A stretch of DNA of 64,000 nt from Apostichopus japonicus (GCF_037975245.1 NC_092574.1:23129713-23193712), one strand, 5' to 3'; numbered from the stretch's first letter, positions 20,804 through 34,097 are shown. Notes: generated by a model from the sequence alone, not told the origin. Numbers and translations are program-made.

Positions 20804-22419
20804 CTGTCACCAAAACAGGATAGAGAGCAAGAAAGGTGAAAACTGATATTATCCGTATAGGAATCTGATCTGGCCACTAAAGCCTTGAACTTGAAGAATG
20901 AACCCTTGAAGTATAAGTAACTTGAAGTACAAACCCCATCATTATTGTGTGTGTGTGTGTACGCACTGCAAGTACCCACACAGCAACTGTGATATTAAAC
21001 AGTCAATGACCATGTGCAGCAGGTCTTGCTTTAATACCCTGTACATTACATGTACATTGTAATAAACATGATCATGTGACTTCACTGTTACTTTACCTAT
21101 GAGACTGTCACCACTAGTGATCTTCTTTACTCTATATTATATTTTCTTTTGTTCTTAAACAATAAGCACATTCCCAGTTGCTCCTGCCTAGAGGAACAAT
21201 AGGTAGGTATACATTAATAAGGAAAACTGTTCCAAACAAAAAAGAAAATTACTCAAATGCTTTTATAATTACTAACAGACTCTTCTGAGTTAAATAGATG
21301 CTATAAGTTTGGTACAGCAACACACTCTGCATACTAGCAGGGACGTCAGCCATTTTTTTTTTTTTAAACTTTCTCTCTCATTACACTTGATGGCCCCCAA
21401 CAATATCAAATTTTAGCACCTGTGACTTTTGTTTTGATCGGGTAAAGAGATATATTCCAACAAAGAATGTAAAGGTGACTAAACAAGCTCATCCGTGACG
21501 GTAGTACTTTAAACTCCACCACCATGAACGAGCACAGCTTTACACAGGTGTATCTCTTCTCATCTAATCAAGAGTACCATTGGTCTCAGCCAACCTTACA
21601 AAAAAAGAGTGACTTATTTGGATGTTTGCCAATGTGAACCCTCCTGAGTAATTTAGTATCACTTTATACATATTTATATGTATTTCATGGATGATAAAAT
21701 ATAACTTAAATGGTTGAAGTGATGAGGAGTAGCCTATAAAACATTAGACAGAAAATCATGTAAACAGAGCATTTCAAAAGAGAGTAAAGACCAGTGAATG
21801 GGAACTACGAGAGAGGGACAGAAAAGTGACACAAAAAAATATTAAAGATCAATATTTTTATTTGACTTGATATTTTTCTTCTTTAGGAATTTTTCTCATT
21901 TCTCAGTCATCCATATTTTCAAACGATGAGTGCATCTGAAAATGATGGTCGATATCACGTGGAAGTTATATTCCCTGTTTTTCTTACAATCATTTTCTTT
22001 GCTCAGCAAGACACCGACATCATGAGTTTACAATTACACCTGCACCAGCACTATTAAGGAATTGGTCACTTGTTCAAAACTATGGAATCATGGGGTGGGA
22101 TTATTAATATTTGATATCATGTTTTTCATTTGTCTGAGTTATTAGTTTCCAGGGGACCCTCTTAAGATTTTCATGTGTCAGTTCGTTGTAAATTTTCAGT
22201 TCCAAACATCTGGCAATGATTGTTACTGTGGCCACCTTACACTTTAACACTGCCATGTGTAACTGCCTATAAAGCTGGGATGTGGAACCTCTCCTTAGTG
22301 AAAAGTCTAGTGCTTCAAAGCTTTTTAGGAGCATCGGGTTCTTGATTTCTTCAGGAACCGTATTATCATTTCCCTCTTGACAGGTTTGAAACATACTATG
22401 GCCACATCAAGGGCCCTCC
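20804..22419. other. Non-coding, no firm gene
   Basis: AT-rich sequence with a (GT)n run near 20945-20960 and a T run at 21353-21365. Minus-strand acceptor-like tracts occur near 21235 and 21810 with open frames behind them, but without donors. The 96-codon minus frame at 22104-22394 is within chance expectation for this composition. Confidence 0.4.
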
Positions 22420-22670
22420 TGGATCATAGTGAGGGTTAATTCACATTTGAGAACACAAGGAGGATCAGCATAATGTTGTCCATCAGGGACCAAGGTAATA
22501 AAGCTGGTCAAGAACACTACTCCACATTTGAGAATGGGTGATGGAACAATGCTCATACGAAAGAACATTATGCAATTGCAACAAGGTCGCAATGATCGTT
22601 TACAAATCAAGTACCTTGTTGTAGTACTACAGTGCGCTAGTCTCCATTTATGCGGAAGGACATGGGACAA
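22420..22670 (+). repeat. Dispersed repeat family B, copy 1
   Basis: This segment resembles 57110-57320 in the same orientation. Shared pieces include ACAAGGAG(G/C)ATCAG, the ATTTGAGAATG/AATTGAGAATG landmark, GAAAGAA(C/T)ATTATGCAAT and the following AGGTC(G/A)CAAT. Similarity is interrupted by small indels and a G run in the other copy. The minus-strand 111-codon frame over it (22407-22742) is therefore probably repeat DNA, not a gene. Class unknown. Confidence 0.6.
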
Positions 22671-24764
22671 CGTGACCAAAAGTTTGGGTCTATAGAACAC
22701 GGAGCGTTCACACACAATCTTGATAAACAATAACACTAACACATCTATGCTGATGGCAGCAGAAAAATATTATACCTGTGCTGAATCATGCCTGGCACTG
22801 GGGGTGGGGAACTGGGAGGGGGGTAGGGAAGTTGGATGTAATGGAACCCAGGAACTTTAGTGGCAGCTCTAATCATGACCACTGACGTGCTAGAAGGTCT
22901 GTACTAATCTTTCAAACAACTTCGGCATTTCATTAGGTGTCCATGCTTCAATGAAGTTCACACAGTTGATTCCAAGACTACCAACTTATCATCAGAAGTT
23001 TTCTCATATTTTCTCTGGTCCCTTTGTGGGGCTCTGGTATTTCATCTCAACTTACAAATCACATTAATGCAGGAGAGAAAGAAACAAACAGAGAGATGCA
23101 ATATTTTCTTGATAATTTATCAATGAAAAAAGATCGAACATTAATAAATGACATGTCAAAATCTTTATTACTGAAGTTAATACAGACACTTTTTATAAAA
23201 CTGACTTGTAGTAAGTCAAACTCCTAATTGTAAGCATTATTCTTAGTATGTAACATGACAATCAACATATAATCACCATCAACTGGACTAGGCCGGGTCT
23301 GCGATAAAAACTGTTTCCGATAAAGTTACCATAATCTCTAACTGGGTAGCATAACTCATCCAATTTTCCACGTTGAGGCGATCCACCGATTTTCCATCAA
23401 CTCAGGGGTATGTTACCTAATATTGCTCTAAGTGACTGCAATTTAATTAACTTATTACGATTCATATTAATTAACCAACTACTGAAAACAGAGTCGTTAT
23501 TGTCCTTTCACGGATAATTAAATATTATGGCTAATTCAGAAACAATTTGCAAATCTAATATAATACACATGATCACTCCTCCTAGCTTTTCACTACATCA
23601 TCATGTTGATGTCACTTATACGACTACACACTGAAGATAGGCTAGCTTGAAATAGACATGCCAAAACTATAATGTAAATGCCTTCAGTAACATCAGCACA
23701 GTAACAAAATACTCCTTAATCGCCCCGATTACAAATTTATGAACTGCAATATGGAGGTGTTACTACAGCTCAATGTTAACAAAATCCATCCATGTGTTGT
23801 TCTATAATAATCTAACATATGACAGGTACACTTGATATATATACTAACACACAGTTTCTACTAACAATACCAACACATACATCACAATAAGACTGTATGG
23901 TAGTGCTAACTGTTGTACAGGTCTCAACCAGTCAAAACACAAATGAAGGCTTACTCATGCTACAAGATTTCTAATATCAGAAATCAAGGTTGATCTGTGA
24001 AAGAATGCATGTGAAATTTCAGAAACTTATCCCTTAAAAAAGCCAAACTTACCCAGCAAAGGTTTCCCCTTGGATAAAAAATCAAGGAATCACAGGATGA
24101 TCACACTGAAACATGGCTTAGGTATCCCAAAAGAATGGAATTAGTGGACTATAATACTATCAAAATCTTCAGCCATTCAATGTGTACACACACATTGGGC
24201 TGTCTTTGTGTACAAGTATAGTGCACTTTGTACAGGTTAGGTGTGTAAGAATATGTAATCAGTAGCCTGTGTGAGAGGTCTACACCATTCACATGTAGGG
24301 GGGTTTATTTTTTTGTGTATGTTACAATAGTGTGAAAACCTGGCAGTGTTGTTTTGGTAAGGATTATCAAGGAAGGGAAATTGTTGGATGGGTATAAACT
24401 TGGTAGTGTCAGAAAGAACTGCTTTGTAACCTGTCAAGGATTTGCTGTTGTGTAAAAACATAAAAAGAGGTCTGTCTTTTCTCTTTCTATTTTATTTTTT
24501 TAGAGGAAGTACTGAATAAATTGATGAAGTCATGATCAACAAGAAGGAAATAATTTGTTCCGTTTGGGAATGATTTTAATTTTCTTTATTGCTTTTAAAG
24601 AACTGATATTCAGTTTGCCAGGATTACAATCTCAAGGCAAGAGAATCCAGAGAAAACCAGAGAGGAATATGAGAGAACAATCAACCAATCTGCAGGTCAA
24701 GGAAACATTCATAACTCTAAGGGTTCTCACAGTTTGTGAAACATAATAATGTGGTAAAAAACTC
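22671..24764. other. Non-coding, no gene seen
   Basis: AT-rich unique sequence. A G-rich patch lies at 22801-22827. A minus-strand donor-like GTAAGT near 24050 has no open exon in front of it. Nothing else is recognisable. Confidence 0.45.
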
Positions 24765-25215
24765 TTGTGATTTCTCGACGAGGATGCCACTAGAACGCTT
24801 ATTCAGGCTCTTGTGACTTCTAGAATTGATTACGCAAATTCTCTTTTAATTGGTGTAAACGAATCGAATATTCACCTTCTTTGATTGATTCAAAAATTCT
24901 GTGTCTAGGCTAATGACTAGTTCATCTCTTAGAGAACACATAAAAGCCGTCATAAACCACCTTCATTGGTTGCCAGTTGAATGTCGTGTGCATTTTAAGG
25001 TTTTAGTACTTTGCTTCATTTGTCTGATAGGCACTGCCCCTAATTAATTAATTGATTCATAAATTTCTATCAACCGACTTGTACGTTTGTCTTATCTATT
25101 TAACTTCATTGCTATTTTCATTTATTAAATTTTGGAAGTTTTATTTAGAAAACACTTATATTAGAGCTTACTTTTAGAATAAGTGCTATATAAATGTAAT
25201 TTAATAATAATAAAA
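24765..25215 (+). pseudogene. CR1/L2-like LINE 3' remnant
   Basis: Conceptual translation with frameshifts and stops gives LIQALVTSRIDYANSLLIGV, then INHLHWLPVECRVHFKVLVL and CLIGTAP. These correspond to the C-terminal part of CR1/L2-clade ORF2 (the conserved TSRLDYCNSLL and LHWLPV..R..FK motifs). About 130 bp of AT-rich trailer follows, then AAGTGCTATATAAATGTAAT and AATAATAATAA, a typical 3' tail for this clade. The copy is 5'-truncated and clearly inactive. Confidence 0.8.
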
Positions 25216-25984
25216 ATATATTTAGCTCAATAAAATTGGCTGTTGAATGCTGCTGTATGTGCTGGTGGAAAATTTCAAAGCTTTCCATACGTGGATAATT
25301 GACAAAGCCATCTCTAGAATTTAAGTGGAAGTTCCATCAATTCGAGGAATTATTAGATTAAATTACGTTCTGCGGTTTATTTCTGTGATTAATCTTGTTC
25401 TTCAATGGGTAACAGAACAGTTCAGCAGAAACACAAATGAAAGAAGAGTATATTATATTAATGTTTCATCTATAAAGTCTCCCATCTTGTTCACAATCTA
25501 ACAGATATTTTGGGGAAAAGGCTTTGAAAATCCTGAAGCGGTAGAGCAAAATTTTGAATGATTTTCTTTTTGCTTGTTTGACAGTCGAAGGAGGTCTTAC
25601 TTTTGGTTGTCCGAACAGCCAATTCGGTTGTCCTTAAAATGTAACAAAATAACAAAAGAATGAACAATATACGTGTTGTAGAAGAGATGTGTAGTTTTGG
25701 TGAAACGAACACCAACTTTGGGCCAGTAAAACTCCCATTGGGGTTGATCATAGGCCTATATTTCTGTCATATTTCAGAATCTCTAAAGTGTTGATGGGCG
25801 ACACCATTTTATCATTTTTTGCCTATTTAGGGTATTTAGTTACAATGCAATCTGAATTTGAAAATATCACTTTCACTAACTCCTGCCTCCTCCTATCCTC
25901 TTCTATCCCTCTCTTCTCCTACCCCCCCCCCTGCCCCCTCATAAAAAAGGTAAGTACAAAGAATTTCCAAGATACAAAACTTAC
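25216..25984. other. Non-coding, no gene seen
   Basis: AT-rich sequence with a C run at 25923-25931. No RNA gene or repeat is recognised. The 86- to 94-codon frames here are of chance length. Confidence 0.4.
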
Positions 25985-26030
25985 CTCTTCCTTTTCACTC
26001 TCATCAGAGTTCTGCAAATCATCAAAACGT
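25985..26030 (-). CDS. Candidate internal exon, acidic peptide
   Basis: On the minus strand the acceptor is excellent (TTTTTTCTCTTTCTTGTTTTC followed by TTTTGTAG, polypyrimidine throughout) and the donor is the consensus AGAG followed by GTAAGT. The 46 nt read RFDDLQNSDESEKEE after one leading base and end in phase 0. The peptide is strongly acidic, as expected for a disordered, possibly phosphorylated linker. A second frame is open (basic). The candidate terminal exon 26348-26414 lies about 320 bp upstream on the same strand, so the two would have to be alternative if they belong to one gene. No homology is recognised. Confidence 0.45.
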
Positions 26031-26347
26031 CTACAAAAGAAAACAAGAAAGAGAAAAAACATACAATATTAAGGTTGATTCACATAAAAAATGCAAATTT
26101 TAATCAAACAAGATTAACTGATGAAACTAAAAAAAATAGTTTGTGATACACATATGCTATGAACTGAAATAGTAATCACTTCATGTTCAAACCTTCAACA
26201 TCTATTGGTCAATATTATCACCATTTAAAAAAAAAAAAAGGGCATTTGCAAATATTGGCACAATAAGATCCCAGGAGGTACATTTTGAAAACTAAATGTA
26301 AGCATTGAAGAGAGCTGCATCATAAATATGTAAGAACCGGAATTATT

Positions 26348-26414
26348 TTAAGTAGATGGTGGTCGTTTCTTTCTCCAAGGATGCCCTGGGCTGAGAGCTC
26401 TCTCCATATCAAGA
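26348..26414 (-). CDS. Candidate 3'-terminal coding exon
   Basis: A strong minus-strand acceptor (GATTTTGCTTCCAGACTCTT then TTAG) is followed, after one base, by 21 codons ending in TAA: LDMERALSPGHPWRKKRPPST. The peptide contains an SP motif and a basic WRKKRPP cluster that could act as a nuclear localisation signal, and looks more protein-like than the surrounding frames. The alternative frames stop at once or earlier. I find no clear AATAAA shortly downstream, so polyadenylation is undetermined. If real it is the last exon of a minus-strand transcript, or an alternative end to one that continues to 25985-26030. Confidence 0.33.
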
Positions 26415-28214
26415 CTAAAAGAGTCTGGAAGCAAAATCGACATGTAACATTTGTAACTTAAAAAGTTTTTGTTCCTAAATGTCCAACATCATATGAAATA
26501 ACCCAGAATGTCAAAACAAAAAGACTGTGTATGATCTATGTAATGGTAACTTGCTTTTGTCTTTTAAAACTAATTGGAAGTCAAATTTGTAAAATCAAGT
26601 TAATATCCCACTCGATCAAACATCACAAAGTAATTATTGAAGAGTTAAATCATGATCCACACGATTCAGGAAATCCATTATCTCTCAGTTTGCTATCGTC
26701 GAGAGAGCGCTACGTGGACATGGTGGACCTTGAGAAAGAACATCTGTAATGGCCGTTACTTCCTACATATATATTGCTATGCATTGAGTGATCCTCCAAA
26801 GTTAAGGTCACCAAAAGTAAACCTATTAATCATTGATTTAATAATGCAAACCCAACTAGTTGAGTAAATTCCATTTTATTTATTGATTAAAATTTAATAT
26901 ATATTTTTTTTGGGGTAAAAGACGGAAAAGAGAAATATGAAAAGGCAATTTTTTTTATATCCTTGTCTTTAATAACTCATACTTTATACTTTGCAGTGTG
27001 ATTTGGCAGACATTAATGTAAGTTTATATTGGTAAAATATTTTGCACATTTAATAAATGAAGTCACATCGACTGATGCATTCTATACAGTAGTCTAATGT
27101 GACCATGTTAATGTGCTCTTCTGCTTCATATAGACAGCAGAAGTCATGAAAGATTTAGATAGTTGACACTGTCAACACAGTATTCATGTCAGGAATGAAT
27201 GAATATGTTACAGTAATGAAGTGTTACTGAAGAAATGATCAATAAAGAAGATATGGGATACATGAGTGCAGTAATGTTTCCTATCATTCAGTGATGCTTT
27301 AACTCATTAGCACAATTGAGGGTTGGGTTATTGCCATTACTGACAATGTGGGACATGTACAAACTCATCATTGGACAGTGTCAATATCAATTTAAAACAA
27401 GAGCATCAATGACGCAGTATCTCAATACTGGAAGTTTTAATTTTGATTCCTAATTTCAAATCTTTGCTCTGTCTCTACAATTATCAATATCAATCATGGT
27501 ACAACAAATATATAACTTGCATTTTTGCTACTTTGCCACGAATAGTCTCTGCAGGTTACACTTTATCCTGCTAGTCTTGCCTATAGCGCTCATTGCCTGT
27601 TAGTCAAAAGAACGACGTTGCAAGGTTTAGTAATGTCATAGAATATTTAAGAACTTGTTTTTTATGTGGTATCCTTCATCTTGGGTCAGTCTCTGTTGGA
27701 CATTTTGGTCATATAGTTTGACGTCAATTACAACGGCCAAATTAGAAGAGGCGAACAACTCGACCATATTCTTGATGCCTGCCTTTAGAGCTAGGCCTAT
27801 TGACCTACTGTATGTTACTGTAGACTGTAGTGGTGACTACCATCAAAACTGTGTCCACTTCTAGATATCAAAACAACCCACGTTTTTCCATCTCAATTTT
27901 CCTGACATGAAGATTTCATGGATTTATGACTTGGAAAAAAATAATGTAAAAGAAGATTACAAGTTTTTATATGCAAGTGATGGGTGGCCTCCTCCTCCCC
28001 TAATAGCCACCTCAGTTCCTCTCCATTTTGTTATTTTATTTTAATTCTTTATACATTTGATGTCAATATTACAGGTTCAAAAGAAAGCTAAACATACTTC
28101 TTATAACCTTATACATCTTATATCCTTATAAATAAAACATAACCTTATACAATTTTTATAGTCTTATAAAAGTTGTGATGCTATGGCCGGCTCCTCTTTT
28201 ATACGTACCCATCA
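26415..28214. other. Non-coding, no firm gene
   Basis: AT-rich sequence. A 21-nt plus-strand segment at 26997-27017 (CDLADIN) sits between a good TTTGCAG acceptor and a GTAAGT donor, but it is isolated and on the opposite strand from the other candidates. Nothing else is recognisable. Confidence 0.4.
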
Positions 28215-28570
28215 ACAAACTTACCCTGGTCCTTCCTAGGAAAAGATGTCTGAACACCAGTACAATGCTAATGTGGCTACCACTGAAAGCCTAATAGGCC
28301 TAGGGGGCCTAGGCCTATATATATATTTTTTTAAATGCACTAGGCCTACAGTAAGTAGCCTTCAGAAATACAAGAATGTGTATACGTAATTATACAAAAT
28401 ACATGAAGGGCAATCAAAAAAACTTATCATGGCCCTTGCTCTGAAAAGCTACCTGAACACCAGTACTATCCTTAAATGAATGTTACAAAAACGAAGGCCT
28501 AATATAAATTAAATGCACTAGCCTACGTAGGATTCAGCAGTACAGAATTTGTATATGTAATTAGCATGCA
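28215..28570 (+). repeat. Diverged tandem duplication of about 210 bp
   Basis: 28215-28385 and 28425-28570 share the order CTTA(C/T)C..TGG, AAAAG(A/C)T..CTGAACACCAGTAC, AAATGCACTAG(G)CCTAC, then a TTCAG.A.TACA segment and GTATA(C/T)GTAATTA. The two copies differ by many substitutions and indels. The first copy contains the inverted repeat GGCCTAGG-GGG-CCTAGGCC near 28300. No coding content. Confidence 0.65.
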
Positions 28571-31500
28571 ATAAACTACACCTGGCGTACCTAACTACAG
28601 TACAGACAATGGGTCGCGAGGGTAGCCATTTTCGTATATCTAACATGTAGCTGCCATGAGTCATAGCCAATCTGCTACAAAACAGACTTGGGGGCGGGGC
28701 TTAATCATCAAAAACGGACCTTTTTACTAAAAGTAGGGGCGGCAGCTCAGTATTGTTTTAAGAAAGAAAAATCATTTAAACATCAAATAAAGCAAATAAA
28801 AGCCATTAAATATCATATAGAGCTAGTAAAATTCTTATTAATACCTACCTGTAAACAACAAATGAAAGTTTAAAATGTTAATAAAATATATGATACATAG
28901 GACCCTATCTTAGACGATACCACTGTTGACAGACAATTCTATTCTATTCTCTTTCATAAAACATAAGTTTTGGAGCGTGTGCAAAAATGGGTTGTTTAAA
29001 CTGTTTTTCGGTCCAAATTGGCCCAATTTGGACATAAATCGGTAAAAAAGTCATAGAATGAAATAAAATTCTCGAATAAAAAATAGTAACTTTTGTTGGG
29101 CTATATGATATATGCTTGCTCTGAAAATTCCAGAGAAAAAGAACTTTATATGAAGACGCTGAAAAATTTTTAAGAGAAGAGAGAGTCCCACTTACTGTTA
29201 CAATATCTCTATACATGTAATGTATTGAGATAAAAATTAATTCTTTTCATTATTCTTTTCACCCTTTCTGTTCATTTGCAGTTAAGCTTTTCTCTCCAGG
29301 ACATCAATATGGGTTGATAATTTTCCTACAACTGCAGGAACTTGTAGACCAACCACTAAAAAGGAGCTCTATTCAATCCATCTCTCAATCCATCAATTGC
29401 TTCAGGCCAAAATTATGACCTGTTCGACTTATAGTCGAACAAACATCTCTTTGAAGATGTGGAAGCTTCCAACGTCATTCATTTCCCTCCCTTCTCAGAA
29501 ATGTACTCATTTAAATAGAACCGACATTTACCAAGTTCACGTCCTTTCGGGGTTTCTGATATGCAAACTGAGATAATCTATTTCTTGCAGTATCCTACAC
29601 ATTACATTCATCATCTGAAACACAGCTATTCTTCCAATCAAAAAAATTACAATCGGCTTTTGTAAGTACTTCCATGTCTCCCCTTCACCCTATAAATATC
29701 TCCCTTCCTCTCTATTATTTAGAATAAAGGATATGAAAGAGGAAGAAGACATCCTTTTAAAAGCCCTCCCTCATAAATCCCACTGTCTTCCTCTGCTTTT
29801 CAGAGAACAGTAACCCTCCCCCAAAGGCAACAATACAAAGAAGGAAAACAAAACAAAAGTACAATGCATTTTCAACTTCCTGAATCAATGACATGGGTTA
29901 CTCAGCAGGTGAGCTTAGTCAAGGTTGAGCATAAACCTTCCCAGCATGAAGAAATCAATTTATCAAATCAAATATTCACACCTAGTTAAAATCCAAAAGT
30001 TGGAAGTGACGGGATGTCGCCATCCCAGTACAGACGCAGCCTGTTAATAGGAGATTGACAATGGCTTTTGACGAGTCTTTGCATGCAAAGTATATATGTA
30101 TATATAGCAACATTGCCACATCACAATAGATGAGAACAAGTAACACAGGGGCAGAACTGGGAGGTAAAGAGAGCCACTATCAAGTAGGTCGTGGTTGAGG
30201 GTGAACCAGAATGAGCAATGGGTAGTGGTGGTGGTATATAGGTTCACAAAGGACCTCTAAAGGACCCAAATGGCACTTGTCCAATACAAAACCTGTTCTC
30301 CTTCCTCCAGCTTCTATCAATAGCACAAGGCAAAATGCGAAGGAACCGCCACTCTTCTCTCCCATCCCTATCCCCCCCCCCCCCCCCCCGATAAGATTTT
30401 GTGATTTAAAATTTTGCCCTGACGTTGCAAACTGCATACTACTTCATATATTACTTCTATTCAGGAATGTTTTGACTGTCAAGTAACAATTGTTGTTATA
30501 TGCAAGTTTATTTGTTGGAATATATGGCCTGAAAACTATCCTCTTTCAGTTAACAAAAATGTATACAAATCAATCAGGGTGAAAAAGATTCTGAAAATAC
30601 CTGAAACAGAATAGGAAACAGTTTAAAGATCAACCAAACATTATAATAATGATAATAATGTGCAAAATAAGTGGTAAAGGGAATCCTAGAAGGGGGTAGG
30701 TGGGGGGAGTGGTGGGGAGGGGGCAAGGGAAGGCACAGTGCTGAAACAGTCATGTAGGTTAGGTAGAACATAAAGTGCATATGTTTAGACAGAGACAGAT
30801 AAGAGTGGAGCTACGTCAAACACTATACAATAAATAGCTCAATACTAGAATGTCTGTAATCTCTATCATCAAATGAATATACAGGTAGTGTTCTAAACAT
30901 GGTATACTCATCACCCAACTGTTGAGTTACAAAGATCCACTTTATCATATCAAAGGAAGGAAACTAACCTATCAAGGCAATTCACAATCACTTCTTGGGG
31001 GAAATTCCTTTTATAAACAAATGTCCACCAAACCATATATGAATAACACAAATCTCTGCTGTATACAGCATAGTCAGTCACCTGATGTTCAAGGGACATT
31101 TATGACCTTTGGTGGCTATCTCTATCTATCTGTTGCATTTTTATGTTTGATACTTGGCAAGAGGAATTGGTGCATTCAGTATTAGTTACAAAATATATTG
31201 AACCAGAATGCATTCAGGAGGGGAAAAAGGGAACAGCCACAGAATGAATGCAGTACCCATTTATCACAGCTTTCTGACCTACATTAAAGACACAGCTTTC
31301 TGAATTGCATTTAACTAACAAAATAGCTGTTAATTTGGTGATTAAAAATTGGTGTTTGCCATGGAATCCGGCTATCAGCATCTACCAGAATATTTAAAAA
31401 TTGGTTGAGACTTCCTGTGGTCTGAATTCTCCAGTTTTCATCAGTTTAACAGACTACATTTAAAAACGGAAAAATGCAGTTCCTTTGGTGAGTCTTAAAA

Positions 31501-33485
31501 CATAAACACCCGTCATGCTTACCCAACCCACTTTATTCACAAAATGAAATAGACACTAAAGTGGCGTAAGATGGCCCCTCCAACGAACTAGCGGGGCTAC
31601 AAGAGAATATCTGAAACATTTCATCGAATACGATGCACCAAGGCTATAACTTTGTACAACACACAAACTGCTAGTGATTGGGTAGCTGGAATGAATTCAA
31701 GCACGAATAACGATGCTGAGCTACATCGTTAGTGAATATGCACTTCTGCTTGAGACCTTCAATACGTAATTACCTCAATTATCACTGCATGGATAACATA
31801 AATATCTTAGAAAATTTTGGATATTACGAATATTAGTATGCTTTTCAGAGAGATATCGCAGCTCTCCTAAGTGATCGACTTTCCTCTCTTCCTGAAGGAC
31901 AACGTTACTTAAAAGAATTAAATATTAATATCTAGGGCGGCAACAATGGGTCGTTGGCTACACATAAGTATTACAAATACATGGAGAAATTATATTGAGG
32001 GTGACTGAGAATTGAAGAGCTGTAGGTCAAGTTACAAAGTACAGCTTGCTGCATTAAAATGCCAATCACTCTGTTATGAAATGGGAAATTTTTGTCAAGC
32101 TAATTTTATATCTGATGAGAAAAGATAAGGTGTTGCTAATTTAAAGGGAGACTTTACTCAAAATAAAAAAAAACCTTATATTAGCTTGACTTGCACATCA
32201 CTTGATCTGTTAATTGCAGTAACTCAGTCCTGCAATAATTTCAAAACTAAGATGGATGTTTGTAGTTATTTTGGGGATTTAAGTTGTTTTGCAATATGGC
32301 TTTTATAAAGGTCATCTCTATTCATCAACATTTGTATGAGAAAAAAATGTCACTAAGAATCAAGTTGAATGATTTCCTATTACTAACAGGATCAGAACAT
32401 TCTTCCTGAGAGAGACATTTAATAAGGCAAGCCTAACTCACTTGTCAAATGTTATCAAGTTTGAAGTCATACAATTATCCGGTGTAAGTACTTTCCGAAA
32501 ATGTTTAGCAATAAAGCTACCTTAAAATAGCAGGCAACTCTTGTCAGTCAAAATGTGTGACATTTAACATGTCAACAAGGCAATCCAAAATCATGATGAT
32601 CGTAGTCCCTGTATTTACGTCAAACAAATAAATATGCAAACAGGAAATATTCAAAGACTCAACCATACGTTGAGTGTTCCAATACTAAGTAAGTAAGTTT
32701 CTATTAAAGCTTAAAAAGATCAATTCTGTTACTATCTGCATTAATTCCTACGAACGTGCAAAAATACTATACGTGCAACTATGCATCACTTCCTCTGTAA
32801 ATGCCAGAAAATCTCTGACTCTTTAACATAGGCAACCTTAAGGCAGGAAGAGTTAAAGGATGTCGGTACTGTAGACTTAAAGGTCATGATCATCAGTATT
32901 GGCCCAAACTGTTAATAGCGAAGAGGTGTGATAAAATAGGCAATCGTATCTCAATGTGAATAAGTACTTTTGTGTGTGGCAGTAAAGCACTCGCTAGAAT
33001 TTGAGCAAGGGTGACCATTATCCGACTTTCTAGCATATTTTGAGGGCGATACTTTATGACCTTTAACAAGCAGAAGATATGATAAAACTACTTCAAAATG
33101 TTATTCACCCGATCAAAAAAGACTGACAGACTATTTTGAGAAAAAAAAGACTGAAAGATATTTGTGTAATATATATAATATATACTAATTGATTATATGT
33201 AGGATATAGGAATATTAAATCCATTGTAGACCAGAATTGCATTCATACAAAATGACTGTATTCTCAATTATTTAGCAAAATAACCATTGTGTTTTGCAAG
33301 ATTATCTGCATTAATATCCCATGGCTTTAATAAAGTTACCCAAATTGCCAATACACATCTAAGTTATTCCCACTGAAAAAAAATTTGACCCTGCTTTTCT
33401 TGTTAAACTGATAAAAGAGATTGTTAAAGTGATTGCCTGCTCATTCAATCAGTGTATAAAATGCAACGCTTCACCTATCTATTTC
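28571..33485. other. Non-coding, simple repeats, no firm gene
   Basis: AT-rich sequence with a C run at 30371-30389, a G-rich patch near 30691-30723 and TA patches near 30090 and 33165-33185. A perfect 19-base palindrome (GTTCGACT-TAT-AGTCGAAC) lies near 29424-29442. Several minus-strand tracts resemble acceptors (near 29127, 30145 and 31583) with 20-60 codons open behind them, but none has a donor or known similarity. Confidence 0.4.
33481..33485. other. BEL target-site duplication, left copy
   Basis: The five bases ATTTC directly left of the first LTR match the five bases directly right of the second LTR (40602-40606). A 5-bp duplication fits BEL/Pao integration. Confidence 0.88.
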
Positions 33486-34097
33486 TGTCGAGTAGAGGAT
33501 CGATGTTAGTTTAGTCCCGACAAAGCTGCAAAGTTTCATGTGGAAGCGTGGAATTCCAAAGATAAGAATAGAGAATATTTATAATGTTCTGTGACTTTTA
33601 TTCCTTCACTACTCCAGTCCCAAACTCCTTCACCCAATCTCTCAGGTCTCTATCAGTTTGCAGTCACTTCACTCAGCCACACCCTTCATTTTCCCAACAG
33701 CCAGCACAACAACACAAGGCCAATCTTCCAAGTCAAAGTCAACAACAGTCAACAAAGTGAACAGTGAACTCTCTTCCTCTCACACAATATCATAAGTAGT
33801 CTGTACATATAGCATACTGTAGAAACACACACACATCTCTAACCCCTCTTGACCCCCATCTCCCCTTATCTCTCCTTCATCCTGCCTGACCTACATAAGC
33901 ACCAACTTTCGGACTTTCACTGGCTCACGCCCAAGAATTCCATCTCCATAGCAATAATATTTACAAAGTATAGTTAAAGAGATTTATTATAGAAATAGAA
34001 AGTTGCGATATATAGATTGTTCATGGTTATAGAAATAGATAGTTGATATGTAGATTGTTCATGGTTATAGATATAGTCTTTAAGTTTGTTCTCGACA
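33486..34097 (-). repeat. BEL 3' LTR (left)
   Basis: Begins TGTCGAG and ends CTCGACA on the plus strand, a 7-bp terminal inverted repeat with TG..CA ends. It is 13 bp longer than the other LTR because of an extra segment inside a CAACAACAGTCAA-like run near 33735. It contains an internal tandem duplication with core TAGATTGTTCATGGTTATAG (about 34010-34075) and, on the transcribed strand, an AATAAA (near 33979-33986) that could serve as poly(A) signal. The Gag-Pol stop codon lies inside this LTR. Confidence 0.95.

Noticed and set aside
22104-22394. 96-codon minus-strand frame that reads like a protein
   Set aside because: Frames of this length are expected many times by chance in 64 kb at this composition, there is no recognisable domain, and it adjoins repeat family B.
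26997-27017. 21-nt plus-strand microexon (CDLADIN) between TTTGCAG and GTAAGT
   Set aside because: Isolated, opposite strand to the other candidates in this region, too short to exclude chance.
28944-29216. Minus-strand frame behind a strong acceptor near 29127
   Set aside because: No donor or upstream exon; AT-rich composition explains the open frame.
30277-30486. Proline-rich plus-strand frame
   Set aside because: Created by the C run at 30371-30389.
31540-31583. Minus-strand terminal exon with an AATAAA overlapping the stop codon
   Set aside because: Only an acceptor-like tract and a short frame support it; no upstream exon found.
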